A stretch of DNA of 64,000 bases. Origin: JAMXLJ01 sp036558745. Lineage in GTDB: Bacteria > Actinomycetota > Acidimicrobiia > IMCC26256 > JAMXLJ01. The notes under the pieces were generated by a model. It saw nothing but the letters and a program-made list of their open reading frames with translations, searched no databases and had not been told where the DNA came from. Made by a program: the position numbers and the translations under genes. Positions 16,784-25,201 of the stretch are shown piece after piece (the stretch's first letter is position 1; each line of letters begins with the position of its first letter). The DNA lies in contig DATBEZ010000090.1 in the NCBI GenBank assembly GCA_036558745.1, positions 1 through 64,000 of the forward strand, given 5' to 3'.

Positions 16784-17860
16784 CTACCGGAGGAACTCGG
16801 GGACGTCGAAGTCGTCGTCGGAGAGGTCGATCTCGTCGCTGCTGGCGAGCGCGGCCTCCTCGTCGGCCAGACCGAGCGGCGTCGACGTGTCGGTCGCGCG
16901 GCGCTCGCCCTCGTAGCGGTCGAAGCCCGCGGCGATGACGGTGATGCGCACCTCGTCGCCGAGCGCGTCGTCGATGACCGCGCCGAAGATGATGTTGGCG
17001 TCGGGGTGCGCGGCCTGGGAGATGATCTCCGCCGCCTCGTTGACCTCGAACAGCCCGAAGTCGGACGGCCCCGACACGTTGAGCAGGATGCCGCGCGCGC
17101 CCTCGATGCTCGCCTCGAGCAGCGGGCTCGAGATCGCGGCGCGGGCCGCGGTGACGGCGCGTCCCTCGCCCGACGCGTAGCCGATGCCCATGAGCGCGGA
17201 GCCCGCGTTCGTCATGATCATCTTCACGTCGGCGAAGTCGGTGTTGATCAGACCCGGCGTCGTGATGAGGTCGGTGATGCCCTGCACGCCCTGCAGGAGG
17301 ACCTCGTCGGCCATCTTGAACGCGTTGAGCATCGTCGTCTTCTGATCCGAGACCTGCAGCAGACGGTCGTTCGGGATGATGATGAGGGTGTCGACCTTCT
17401 CCTTCAGGCGCTGGATGCCGCTCTCCGCCTGCACCGAACGGCGACGACCCTCGAACGCGAACGGCCGCGTCACCACACCGATCGTCAGCGCGCCGAGCTG
17501 CTTGGCAATCTCCGCGACGACGGGTGCGCCGCCGGTGCCGGTGCCGCCGCCCTTGCCCGCGGTGATGAAGACCATGTCGGCGCCCTTCAGCACCTCCTCG
17601 ATCTCCTCGCGGTGCTCCTCGCACGCCTGCCGGCCGACGTCGGGATCGGACCCCGCGCCGAGGCCCCGCGTGAGCTGACGGCCGACGTCGAGCTTCACGT
17701 CGGCATCGCTCATGAGGAGCGCCTGCGCATCCGTGTTGATGGCGACGAACTCCACGCCCTTCAGCCCGGCGTCGATCATCCGGTTCACCGCGTTGCAGCC
17801 ACCACCACCGATGCCGACGACCTTGATGACGGCCAGATAGTTCTGCGGTGCACCGAGCAT
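16784..17860 (-). CDS. ftsZ: Cell division GTPase FtsZ
   Basis: The 358-residue tubulin homologue forms the Z ring. N-terminal nucleotide-binding motifs are VVGIGGGGCNAV and the tubulin signature KGGGTGTGGAP. The T7 loop NTDFADVKMIM follows. The C-terminal linker is short, and the terminal peptide DDDFDVPEFLR matches the conserved tail that binds SepF. The ATG at 17860 has an AAGGAAGG site 6 nt upstream. It is followed immediately by pgeF. A 379-bp gap with its own promoter-like elements and tandem repeats separates it from ftsQ. Confidence 0.98.
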   Translation of the reverse strand: MLGAPQNYLAVIKVVGIGGGGCNAVNRMIDAGLKGVEFVAINTDAQALLMSDADVKLDVGRQLTRGLGAGSDPDVGRQACEEHREEIEEVLKGADMVFITAGKGGGTGTGGAPVVAEIAKQLGALTIGVVTRPFAFEGRRRSVQAESGIQRLKEKVDTLIIIPNDRLLQVSDQKTTMLNAFKMADEVLLQGVQGITDLITTPGLINTDFADVKMIMTNAGSALMGIGYASGEGRAVTAARAAISSPLLEASIEGARGILLNVSGPSDFGLFEVNEAAEIISQAAHPDANIIFGAVIDDALGDEVRITVIAAGFDRYEGERRATDTSTPLGLADEEAALASSDEIDLSDDDFDVPEFLR

Positions 17861-17998
17861 TGGGGACCTTCCTTGTGTGTCGAGTGTCGGTTCGCAGGCT
17901 CCACCCAGGGCCCGCCGAACCTTGTCGCGGCGATCGGCGAGCACGGTCGTGGTGTGCTCGCCGATGCCGAACTCCCTGGTCGCGGCGTTCCGCGCTGC

Positions 17999-18043
17999 AG
18001 GCTACCCTCAACCTCACCTAGAGGTTTATCGTTATGTAAACCT
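17999..18043 (-). promoter_or_regulatory. Candidate ftsZ promoter with an inverted-repeat operator
   Basis: An AT-rich island stands out in the ftsQ-ftsZ gap. AGGTTTA (18022-18028) and TAAACCT (18037-18043) form a perfect 7-bp inverted repeat with an 8-nt centre. Reading toward ftsZ, a TAGCCT -10-like hexamer (17999-18004) lies 17-18 bp beyond the inner arm, so the repeat would overlap the -35 region. The leader would be about 130 nt. The call is inference from position and composition. Confidence 0.45.
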
Positions 18044-18084
18044 GCGGTTCGGGTCGAGACCTTAATCCATGACGCGCGCGCGGT

Positions 18085-18229
18085 CAACGTGCGGACGAAG
18101 CGGCGCTCCGCCCGGGCGCAGCCCTCCGAGCAGCGCGGAGGGAGCCGACGACAACGTGCGGACGAAGCGTCGCTCCGCCCGGGCGCAGCCCTCCGAGCAG
18201 AGCGGAGGGAGCCGACGACAACGTGCGGA
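18085..18229. repeat. 67-bp tandem repeat between ftsQ and ftsZ (2 copies plus 11 bp)
   Basis: Unit 1 (18085-18151) and unit 2 (18152-18218) differ at few positions, and an 11-bp third start (18219-18229) follows. Each unit contains the dyad CCCTCCG ... CGGAGGG. The array begins 11 bp after the ftsQ stop. It is not coding in any sensible frame. Placement at a junction inside a same-strand operon recalls mycobacterial MIRU elements. Confidence 0.9.
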
Positions 18230-18239
18230 ACGCGCGCGC

Positions 18240-19028
18240 TTAGCCGGTGACGGGTGCGGTGGGGACGCTCACGTCGACGTACGGGACGTGGTTCGTGCCG
18301 AGCGAGCGCAGCACCGCGAGCGCAGCATCGGTCTTCGCGGTGAGCTGCGCCCCGGAGCCGATGCGCAGCTCCCCCGCGGGCGTCCCCGGGGCGAGCAACA
18401 GCGTGAACCCCGACGGCGTGGCGACGAGACCGGCGACCATCGCGCGCAGCTCCGCCGGCAACCCTTGCTCGATGGCGAGCAGCCCGTGACCGATGCGGTG
18501 ACCGGGCGCCGGCACCGCACCGAGGCCGGCGAGCTCCGGCAAACCGGCGGGTGGCGCGGCGACGTCGGCCAGCACGCGCCCGGTGGCGTCGACGAGCGCG
18601 ACCGGCGGACGTCCCGGCGCGGCCGCGCCCACGTTGGTCCAGGCGACCGGCACGCGCTCGACGATCTGGATGCGTACGGTTCCCGGGAGGTGCTTGGAGA
18701 CGTCGGCGCGCGCGACCCACGGCATCCGGTCGACCCGGCCCGCGACCGAGCCGCGATCCAACGTGAGCAACGCCGAGCCGTGCTCGACGTGCGCCGCCGC
18801 GAGAACGCCCGCGACGCTGACGTGCTTCGCGCCGACCACCTCGACCCGGTCCACGTCGAGCAGCGGTGATTCGACGACCAACCAGGCGAAGCCGGCGACG
18901 CACATCGTGCACACCACCGCGAGCAGGATGCGGAGCCGTCGCCGGCCCTGCGTGCGGATGACCTCCACGCGTCGCGCACGGATGCGCGGGTCGATGCTGC
19001 TTCCCTCGGGAACGCTCGTCGCGTTCAC
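18240..19028 (-). CDS. ftsQ: Cell division protein FtsQ/DivIB
   Basis: The 262-residue bitopic protein has a short basic cytoplasmic tail, one membrane segment (LRILLAVVCTMCVAGFAWLVV), a POTRA domain (VDRVEVVGAKHVSVAGVLAAA) and a FtsQ beta domain (MPWVARADVSKHLPGTVRIQIVERVP, broken here only for length, then GRVLADV). It links the early ring to the FtsW/FtsI synthase complex. The GTG at 19028 has an excellent AAGGAGGG site and overlaps the murB stop (GTGA). Confidence 0.93.
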   Translation of the reverse strand: MNATSVPEGSSIDPRIRARRVEVIRTQGRRRLRILLAVVCTMCVAGFAWLVVESPLLDVDRVEVVGAKHVSVAGVLAAAHVEHGSALLTLDRGSVAGRVDRMPWVARADVSKHLPGTVRIQIVERVPVAWTNVGAAAPGRPPVALVDATGRVLADVAAPPAGLPELAGLGAVPAPGHRIGHGLLAIEQGLPAELRAMVAGLVATPSGFTLLLAPGTPAGELRIGSGAQLTAKTDAALAVLRSLGTNHVPYVDVSVPTAPVTG

Positions 19029-19987
19029 GTGGACCCTCCTTCACACGCGGGCTCGTCGTCCTCGTCGAAGCCGACCATCAGGAGCTCGGGGTGCAGGCGT
19101 ACGCCGGTCGCCGTCTCGACCCGGCGACGCACCTCGCCGACGAGGGCGTGCACGTCGTCCGCGGTCGCGCCGGCCTCGGCCTGGAAGAAGTTCGCGTGCT
19201 TGGGCGACACCACCGCGCCACCCACGCGGAACCCCTTGAGCCCGCACGACTCGATGAGCCGCCCGGCGCTGTCGCCGGGTGGGTTCCGGAACACCGAGCC
19301 CGCGTTCGCGCCACCGGGCTGGTGCTCGCGCCGCCATTGCACGATCTCGTCGATGCGGGCCCGGCACGCGTCCGGGTCGTCGGGCGCGACCGCGAACGTG
19401 GCAGTGACGACGACGTCGCCGGGGCCGAGCGCGGAACGGCGGTAGCCGAGCTGCAGCGCGCCTACCTCGTGCCACTCGGGGCCGTCGCCCGTGAGCAGGC
19501 CGACACATGTCGCGCCGAGGAGCACCTCGCGCGTCTCCCGGCCGTGGCCACCGGCGTTCATCCGCACCGCGCCGCCCACCGTGCCCGGGATGCCGACGTA
19601 GAACTCGAGCCCCGTGAGCCCGGCCGCCGCCGTCTGGCGCGCGAGCCGGGGCAGGGCGACCGCGCCCCCGGCCCGCACCTCGTCACGGGCGAACGCGAGG
19701 TCACCGAGCTCCCCTTCGAGCACGACGACGACACCCGCGAACCCACGGTCGGCGACGAGGAGGTTGGACCCGCGACCCACGACGAGCACCGGCACCCCGT
19801 GGGCGCGGGTCACGGCACCGGTCTCCAGCAGCCCGGCCTCGGTCCGGACGCGGGCGAGCACCGCTGCGGGACCGCCGAGCCGGTACGTCGTCAGGTCCGA
19901 GATCGACACGTCGGTGGAGACCGCGACGCCGGGGACGGCGCGGAGGGCCGCGGCGACCGCGTCGAGCGCGCGCGACGCACACATCAC
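19025..19987 (-). CDS. murB: UDP-N-acetylenolpyruvoylglucosamine reductase
   Basis: The 320-residue flavoenzyme reduces UDP-GlcNAc-enolpyruvate to UDP-MurNAc. FAD-binding motifs are LTTYRLGGPAAVL, VVGRGSNLLVAD and PGTVGGAVRMNAGGHG. The catalytic Ser lies in NAGSVFRNPPGDSAG and the substrate-site residues near KHANFFQ. The GTG at 19987 overlaps the murC stop by 4 bp; an ATG follows directly at 19984. Confidence 0.96.
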   Translation of the reverse strand: MMCASRALDAVAAALRAVPGVAVSTDVSISDLTTYRLGGPAAVLARVRTEAGLLETGAVTRAHGVPVLVVGRGSNLLVADRGFAGVVVVLEGELGDLAFARDEVRAGGAVALPRLARQTAAAGLTGLEFYVGIPGTVGGAVRMNAGGHGRETREVLLGATCVGLLTGDGPEWHEVGALQLGYRRSALGPGDVVVTATFAVAPDDPDACRARIDEIVQWRREHQPGGANAGSVFRNPPGDSAGRLIESCGLKGFRVGGAVVSPKHANFFQAEAGATADDVHALVGEVRRRVETATGVRLHPELLMVGFDEDDEPACEGGST

Positions 19988-21411
19988 GACCGCACGCCGC
20001 CCGCGCCGCTCGTCTCGGCGTGCTCGCGCTCGGCTGCGATCGCGAGCATCTCGTCGGTGACGGTGCCGACGTCACCGACACCCATCGTGACCACCACGTC
20101 GCCGGGCCGGGCCACCCCGAGCACGCGTGCCGCGAGCTCGCCACGGCGGGGGAAGTAGGCGACGGGCAGCGACGGGTGCGCGTCGAGGACGGCGCGCAGC
20201 ACCAGCCGGCCGGAGACGCCCGGTTGGGGGACCTCGGCTGCGGGCGCGCACACGTCGGTGAGCACGAGCAGGTCGGCGTCGACGAACGCGTCCGCGAAGT
20301 CACGCCACATCAGCGCGGTGCGCGTGTAGCGGTACGGCTGGAACACCGCGACGACCCGCCGCCAGCCGCACTCCCGCGCCGTGCGGATCGTCGCCGCGAG
20401 CTCCGCCGGGAGGTGCGCATAGTCGTCGACGAGCGTGACCCCGTCGATCTCGCCCTTGAACTGGAAGCGGCGGGCAACGCCGCCGTAGTTGCGCAGTGCG
20501 TCGGCGATCGCGGTGAAGGGCACGCCGAGCTCCGAGGCGAGCGCCGCGGCACCCAACGCGTTCACCGCGTTGTGCCGGCCCGGCACCGCGAGCTCCACGA
20601 CACCGAGACGCTCGTCGCCGCGCCACACCTCGAACCGGCTGCCGACCCGCCCCTCGCTCTCCCACCCCGCGAGGCGATACGTCGCGTCGCCGGCCTCGCC
20701 GTAGGTGACGGCGCGCGTGCGCTCGGCCGCGAGGCCACGGACCACGGGGTCGTCGACGCACACGACCGCGACACCCGGCAGTCGGTCGAGGAATCGGCCG
20801 AACGCGGCGACGAGCGCGTCGAAGGTGCCGTAGTGCTCGAGGTGGTCGACCTCGACGTTGGTCACGATCGCGACCTCGGGCTCGATCTCGAGAAAGGTGC
20901 CGTCGCTCTCGTCGGCTTCGACCACGAACCACTCGCCGGCACCGCGCGCCGCGTTGGTCGCGACCTCGTGCAGCTCGCCGCCGATGAGGAATGACGGTTG
21001 CAGGTCGGCCGCGCGCATGATGAGCGCGAGCATCGACGAGGTCGTGGTCTTGCCGTGGCTGCCCGCCACCGCGATCGTGCGCCGGGTCGCGACGATCGCG
21101 CGCAGCGCGTCGGCACGCCGCAGCACCGGGACGCCGTGTTCCTCTGCCGCGACGACCTCGATGTTGCTGCGCGGAACGGCTGTCGAGATCACGACCGCGT
21201 CGGCATCGGGCGGGATGTTCGCCGGGTCGTGACCGACCGCGATGGCGACGCCCGCGAGCCGGAGCCGCTCGAGGGCGCGGGACTCACGCAGGTCGGAACC
21301 CGACACGGCGTGGCCCATCTCCTGCAGGAGGAGCGCGAGCGCGCTCATCCCCGATCCCCCCACGCCCACGACGTGGATGCGTCGCCGCTGCGCGAGGTCA
21401 AGCTCGGACAC
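19984..21411 (-). CDS. murC: UDP-N-acetylmuramate--L-alanine ligase
   Basis: The 475-residue Mur ligase adds L-Ala to UDP-MurNAc. The N-terminal Rossmann part reads HVVGVGGSGMSALALLL. The ATP loop is AGSHGKTTTSSM and the central domain has VVEADESDGTFLE and NVEVDHLEHYGT. A C-terminal domain with DDYAHLP and FQPYRYTRT completes it. The GTG at 21411 has GAGGAGG 6-7 nt upstream and overlaps murG by 14 bp. Confidence 0.97.
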   Translation of the reverse strand: MSELDLAQRRRIHVVGVGGSGMSALALLLQEMGHAVSGSDLRESRALERLRLAGVAIAVGHDPANIPPDADAVVISTAVPRSNIEVVAAEEHGVPVLRRADALRAIVATRRTIAVAGSHGKTTTSSMLALIMRAADLQPSFLIGGELHEVATNAARGAGEWFVVEADESDGTFLEIEPEVAIVTNVEVDHLEHYGTFDALVAAFGRFLDRLPGVAVVCVDDPVVRGLAAERTRAVTYGEAGDATYRLAGWESEGRVGSRFEVWRGDERLGVVELAVPGRHNAVNALGAAALASELGVPFTAIADALRNYGGVARRFQFKGEIDGVTLVDDYAHLPAELAATIRTARECGWRRVVAVFQPYRYTRTALMWRDFADAFVDADLLVLTDVCAPAAEVPQPGVSGRLVLRAVLDAHPSLPVAYFPRRGELAARVLGVARPGDVVVTMGVGDVGTVTDEMLAIAAEREHAETSGAGGVRS

Positions 21412-22495
21412 GAGCCGCCTCCTCGACCAGGTCGGCCAGCGCGGCCGCCGCGTGCGGCCGGGCCAGCGCGCTCGCCTGTTCCCCCATGAGCGCGAGCGAC
21501 GCGCGATCGGCGAGCAGCCCGCCGGCGATCTCGTCGACCCGCCGCGCGTCGCACTCGGCGTCGGGCAGGAGGACCGCCGCACCGGCATCGGCCAGCGTGC
21601 GCGCGTTGTGTGTCTGATGGTCGCTCGGCGCGCCGGGCAGCGGCACGAGCACGGACGGGACACCGGCGGCGGTGAGCTCTGCGACCGTACCGGCGCCGGC
21701 GCGGCACAGCGCGAGCGACGCGTGAGCGTAGATCCGGTCGAGGTGCTCCTCGTAGGAGACCAGGTCGTAGCTCAAACCGTCGCCGTCCCGTCGCAGGGTC
21801 TCGAGCCGGCGCGCGCACTCGTCGTAGTTGCGCGGGCCACACACGTGGAACACGGACACGTCGCTACGCGCCCGCCAGCGGTCGTAGAGCCCGAGCGCCG
21901 CGTCGTTGAGTGTGCGCGCGCCGAGGCTGCCGCCGACGACCGCGAGCATCGGCGGGACGGCTGGCGCCCGCTCCAGCTCCACCATCTCGGTCCGCACCGG
22001 GTTCCCGGTGCGCACCGCGCCGCGCAGCGGTGTGTCGGGCAACGACACTGCGGCCCGCGCGCCGAGCCGGACCGCGATCCGGTTGGCGAGGCCCGGCGCG
22101 GCGTCCTGCTCGTGCACGACCGTCGGCGTCCGCGTCACGACGCCCGCGACGACGCAGGGCAACGACCCGTAGCCTCCGAAGCCGACGACCACGCGCGGCC
22201 GGAACCGGCGCACGAGGCGCAGCGCCGCGAGCGTCGCCCGCAACGTGTCCCAGACCACACCGACGTTCTCGAGCGTGAGGCGTCGGCGCAGCCCGCGCCC
22301 GGGGAGCAGGTCGACCTCGAAGCCCGCCGCCGGCCACGCCCGCTCCTCGAGGCGGCCGCGGACACCGACGAGACGCAACGACGAGACCGGATGCCCACGG
22401 CGCACGAGCTCCTGGCACAGCGCGATCGGCGGGTACACGTGGCCGCCGGTGCCGCCCCCGCTCACCAGCGCGAACAGCCGGGGCTGTGAGTTCAC
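21398..22495 (-). CDS. murG: Lipid II synthase (UDP-GlcNAc transferase) MurG
   Basis: The 365-residue GT28-family enzyme transfers GlcNAc to lipid I on the inner membrane face. Motifs are SGGGTGGHVYPPIAL near the start, GFGGYGSLP, HEQDAAPGLANR, GGSLGARTLND, and the donor-site CRAGAGTVAELTAAGVPS. The GTG at 22495 overlaps the ftsW stop (GTGA). The length is normal. Confidence 0.96.
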   Translation of the reverse strand: MNSQPRLFALVSGGGTGGHVYPPIALCQELVRRGHPVSSLRLVGVRGRLEERAWPAAGFEVDLLPGRGLRRRLTLENVGVVWDTLRATLAALRLVRRFRPRVVVGFGGYGSLPCVVAGVVTRTPTVVHEQDAAPGLANRIAVRLGARAAVSLPDTPLRGAVRTGNPVRTEMVELERAPAVPPMLAVVGGSLGARTLNDAALGLYDRWRARSDVSVFHVCGPRNYDECARRLETLRRDGDGLSYDLVSYEEHLDRIYAHASLALCRAGAGTVAELTAAGVPSVLVPLPGAPSDHQTHNARTLADAGAAVLLPDAECDARRVDEIAGGLLADRASLALMGEQASALARPHAAAALADLVEEAARVRA

Positions 22496-23688
22496 CGTGC
22501 CCGGCGCGCGACGTTGCCGAGGATGCCGGTCGCGGCCATGGTGAAGAGCAGGGCCGAGCCGCCGAAGGAGACGAACGGCAGCGGGATGCCCGACACCGGC
22601 AACACGCCGACCACCGCGCCGATGTTGATGATCGCCTGCCCGACCACCCACACGGTCACGCCGGACGCGAGCAGCATCCCGAACCGGTCCGGCGCGCGCA
22701 GCGCGGCCCGCGCCCCGAGCACCGCGAACGCGAGGAACAGCGCGATGACGAGCGCGGCACCGATGAGCCCGAGCTCCTCCCCCACCACCGCGAAGATGAA
22801 GTCGTTGTGCGCGTTCGGGAGGAACAACCACTTCGACCGGCCGGCACCCAGGCCCACGCCGGTCCAGCCACCGCTTCCGAGCGCGATGAGCGACTGGGAG
22901 ATCTGGTAGCCGGTGCTCGACGCGTCCTTCCAAGGGTGCAGGAACGTGAACATCCGGGCCCGGCGATAGGGAGCCGCCAGCGCGAGGACGAACGTCGCCA
23001 TGACGCCGGTGCCGAAGACGACGCCGAGATGCCGCGCCCGCACACCGCCGACGAGCAGCACGCCGGCGACGATGAGCGCGAGGACGATGGTCGAGTCGAG
23101 ATCGGGCTCGCGCATGACGAGCAGGGCCAGGAACGCGAACACGATCAGCACCGGGCGCAGCGCGCGGCGCCAGTCGGCGAGCTCGTGCTCGCGCCGCGTC
23201 AGCACGTCGGCCGCGTACACGAGGAGCGCGAGCTTCGCGATCTCTGACGGCTGGATCCGCCAGCTGCCGAACCCGAGCCATCGGCGCGAGCCGTACGCGA
23301 CGAGACCGACACCGGGCACGAGCACGATGGTCAGCAGGACGCCCGCGATCACGAGCAGCGGCATCATCCACCGCTGCCAACGGTGGTAGTCGATGCGCGA
23401 CGTGAGCGCGAACGCGACCACCCCGAAGCCCGTCCACATCAATTGGCGCTCGAAGAAGTACCACGCCGACCCGTAGTTCGCGAGCGATTGCACCGACGAC
23501 GCGGAGAGGATCATCACCGTGCCGACGATGTTGAGCACGGCCACCGTCGCCACCAGCAGCACGTACCCGCCCGGTCGTTCGGCGCCGGCCGTCACCCACG
23601 CCCGGTAGAGGGCCGCGAGCCGAGCCTGGCCGGGGACCTGCACCCGAGGAAGGCGGGGCCGGCGGAGCCCGTCGACCGTGGTGCTCAC
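22492..23688 (-). CDS. ftsW: SEDS-family peptidoglycan glycosyltransferase FtsW
   Basis: The 398-residue polytopic protein has about ten membrane segments. It polymerises lipid II at the septum together with FtsI. Conserved SEDS loops are visible: YGSRRWLGFGSWRIQPSE, the catalytic-loop region MREPDLDST, and GLGAGRSKWLFLPNAHND followed by VVGEELGLIGA. The GTG at 23688 directly abuts a 72-bp tandem repeat, and the GGAG of the last repeat unit acts as its likely ribosome site. Confidence 0.95.
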   Translation of the reverse strand: MSTTVDGLRRPRLPRVQVPGQARLAALYRAWVTAGAERPGGYVLLVATVAVLNIVGTVMILSASSVQSLANYGSAWYFFERQLMWTGFGVVAFALTSRIDYHRWQRWMMPLLVIAGVLLTIVLVPGVGLVAYGSRRWLGFGSWRIQPSEIAKLALLVYAADVLTRREHELADWRRALRPVLIVFAFLALLVMREPDLDSTIVLALIVAGVLLVGGVRARHLGVVFGTGVMATFVLALAAPYRRARMFTFLHPWKDASSTGYQISQSLIALGSGGWTGVGLGAGRSKWLFLPNAHNDFIFAVVGEELGLIGAALVIALFLAFAVLGARAALRAPDRFGMLLASGVTVWVVGQAIINIGAVVGVLPVSGIPLPFVSFGGSALLFTMAATGILGNVARRAR

Positions 23689-23832
23689 GCGATCTCCATT
23701 GCGCACTCGCTCCGCATTGTGCTGTCGCCGGACCACGTCGCAACCGTGCTCCGCTCGCTGGCGATCTCCATTGCGCACTCGCTCCGCATTGTGCTGTCGC
23801 CGGACCACGTCGCAACCGTGCTCCGCTCGCTC
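23689..23832. repeat. 72-bp perfect-type tandem repeat between murD and ftsW (2 copies)
   Basis: Units at 23689-23760 and 23761-23832 are identical apart from the last base. They fill the entire gap between the murD stop (23833-23831), which they overlap, and the ftsW GTG. On the transcribed strand each unit ends in GGAGATCGC, so the copy next to ftsW supplies its Shine-Dalgarno. The unit is 24 codons long and keeps frame. It differs from the 67-bp repeat at ftsQ-ftsZ. Confidence 0.92.
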
Positions 23833-25201
23833 ACGCGCGTCCTCCGTCGGTCCGGGCGCCGAGGGCCGCGACCTCGCGCACGAAGTCGTCGCCACGCTCG
23901 GCGTAGCTCGAGTACCAGTCGAACGACGCGCACGCGGGCGACAGGAGGACCGCGTCGCCGTCACGCGCGAGCGTGTAGGCCTCGCGCACGGCGTCGTGCA
24001 TCGACGTCGCGCGCACGACCGGTGTCGCTGCCTTGAACGCGGCTTCCACGTCTCCTGCTGCCTCACCGATCGCGACGACGCCGCGCAGGCGCGGTGCCAA
24101 CACGCGCAGCTGGGAGAGGTCGAGACCCTTGTTCCTGCCGCCGGCGATGAGCACGACGGAGTCGAAACCCGCGACGGCCGTCATCGTCGCGTGCGGGTTG
24201 GTCGCCTTCGAGTCGTCGTAGAAGCGCACCCCACCATGCTGGCCGACGGGCTGCACTCGATGGGGGAGCCTCGCGGATCGGCGCAACGCCGCGGCGACAC
24301 CGTCGGCCGTCGCGCCGACATCGAGCGCGGCGGCAGAGGCCGCGAGCGCGTTCGCGACGTCGTGCGGCGCGCGCCCCGGGAGCTCGGCGACGGGGACAAG
24401 CGCGCGTCCGTCGGCGGCCACGAGGACGTCGCGCGCGGGGTGGTACGCCGACCGGTCGTCGCCGAGCGTGAACGCGACCCGCCGGCCGGGCGCGCCGGTC
24501 GTGAGTCGCACGACCGCGGGATCGTCGGCGTTGAACACGAGCAGCCCATCGTCGGGAAGGTGCCGGAACACGTTCGCCTTCGCGTCCTCGTACGCCGCGC
24601 GTGTCCCATGCCAGTCGAGGTGGTCGTCGGCCAGGTTCAGCAGGACCGCGACCCGCGGCGCGAACGTCGGTGCGAAACGGAGCTGGAAGGACGACAGCTC
24701 GACCACGAGCACGTCGACGTCGTCGTCGACCGCATCGATGAGCGGACGACCGATGTTGCCGACGGGCGCGGCCCGGACGTCGGACGCGAGCAACATCTCG
24801 GCCGCCAGGTTCGTGACCGTCGTCTTCCCGTTCGTCCCGGTGATCCCGACGATCGGCGCCCGGGCACGTGACGCGGCGACGTCGATCTCGCTCCGGACGG
24901 GCACACCCGCGTCGAGCGCGGCCTGGATCGCGGGATGGCCGTCGCGCACACCCGGGCTCGGCACCACGAGCGTCGCGCCACCGGCAAGCTCGGCGAGGTG
25001 CGCGACGCCGGGCGTCTCGACGACGCGCGCCCCCAGCCTCGTCGCTTCCGCGCGCGCGTCGTCGAACCCGGCACCGGCCGGATGCTCCTCCACCACGACG
25101 ACGGTCTCGCCCTCGCCGCGGAGTCGGCGCACGACGGCACGTCCTGTCGTCGCGAGCCCGAGGACGAGCACGTACGCGCCGGGAGGCAGGTGGGGCGTCA
25201 C
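23831..25201 (-). CDS. murD: UDP-N-acetylmuramoylalanine--D-glutamate ligase
   Basis: The 456-residue Mur ligase adds D-Glu. The N-terminal Rossmann region reads VLVLGLATTGRAVV. The ATP loop is GITGTNGKTTVTNL, with the metal/carbamate region ELSSFQLRF and NLADDHLDWHGT. The C-terminal domain has PHRVQPV, YDDSKATNPHAT and IAGGRNKG. The GTG at 25201 overlaps the mraY stop (GTGA). The stop codon lies inside the 72-bp repeat. Confidence 0.96.
   Translation of the reverse strand: MTPHLPPGAYVLVLGLATTGRAVVRRLRGEGETVVVVEEHPAGAGFDDARAEATRLGARVVETPGVAHLAELAGGATLVVPSPGVRDGHPAIQAALDAGVPVRSEIDVAASRARAPIVGITGTNGKTTVTNLAAEMLLASDVRAAPVGNIGRPLIDAVDDDVDVLVVELSSFQLRFAPTFAPRVAVLLNLADDHLDWHGTRAAYEDAKANVFRHLPDDGLLVFNADDPAVVRLTTGAPGRRVAFTLGDDRSAYHPARDVLVAADGRALVPVAELPGRAPHDVANALAASAAALDVGATADGVAAALRRSARLPHRVQPVGQHGGVRFYDDSKATNPHATMTAVAGFDSVVLIAGGRNKGLDLSQLRVLAPRLRGVVAIGEAAGDVEAAFKAATPVVRATSMHDAVREAYTLARDGDAVLLSPACASFDWYSSYAERGDDFVREVAALGARTDGGRA

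Noticed and set aside
16784..19028. Missing ftsA between ftsQ and ftsZ as a deletion
   Set aside because: Absence of ftsA is normal in Actinomycetota, where SepF (present here) tethers FtsZ.
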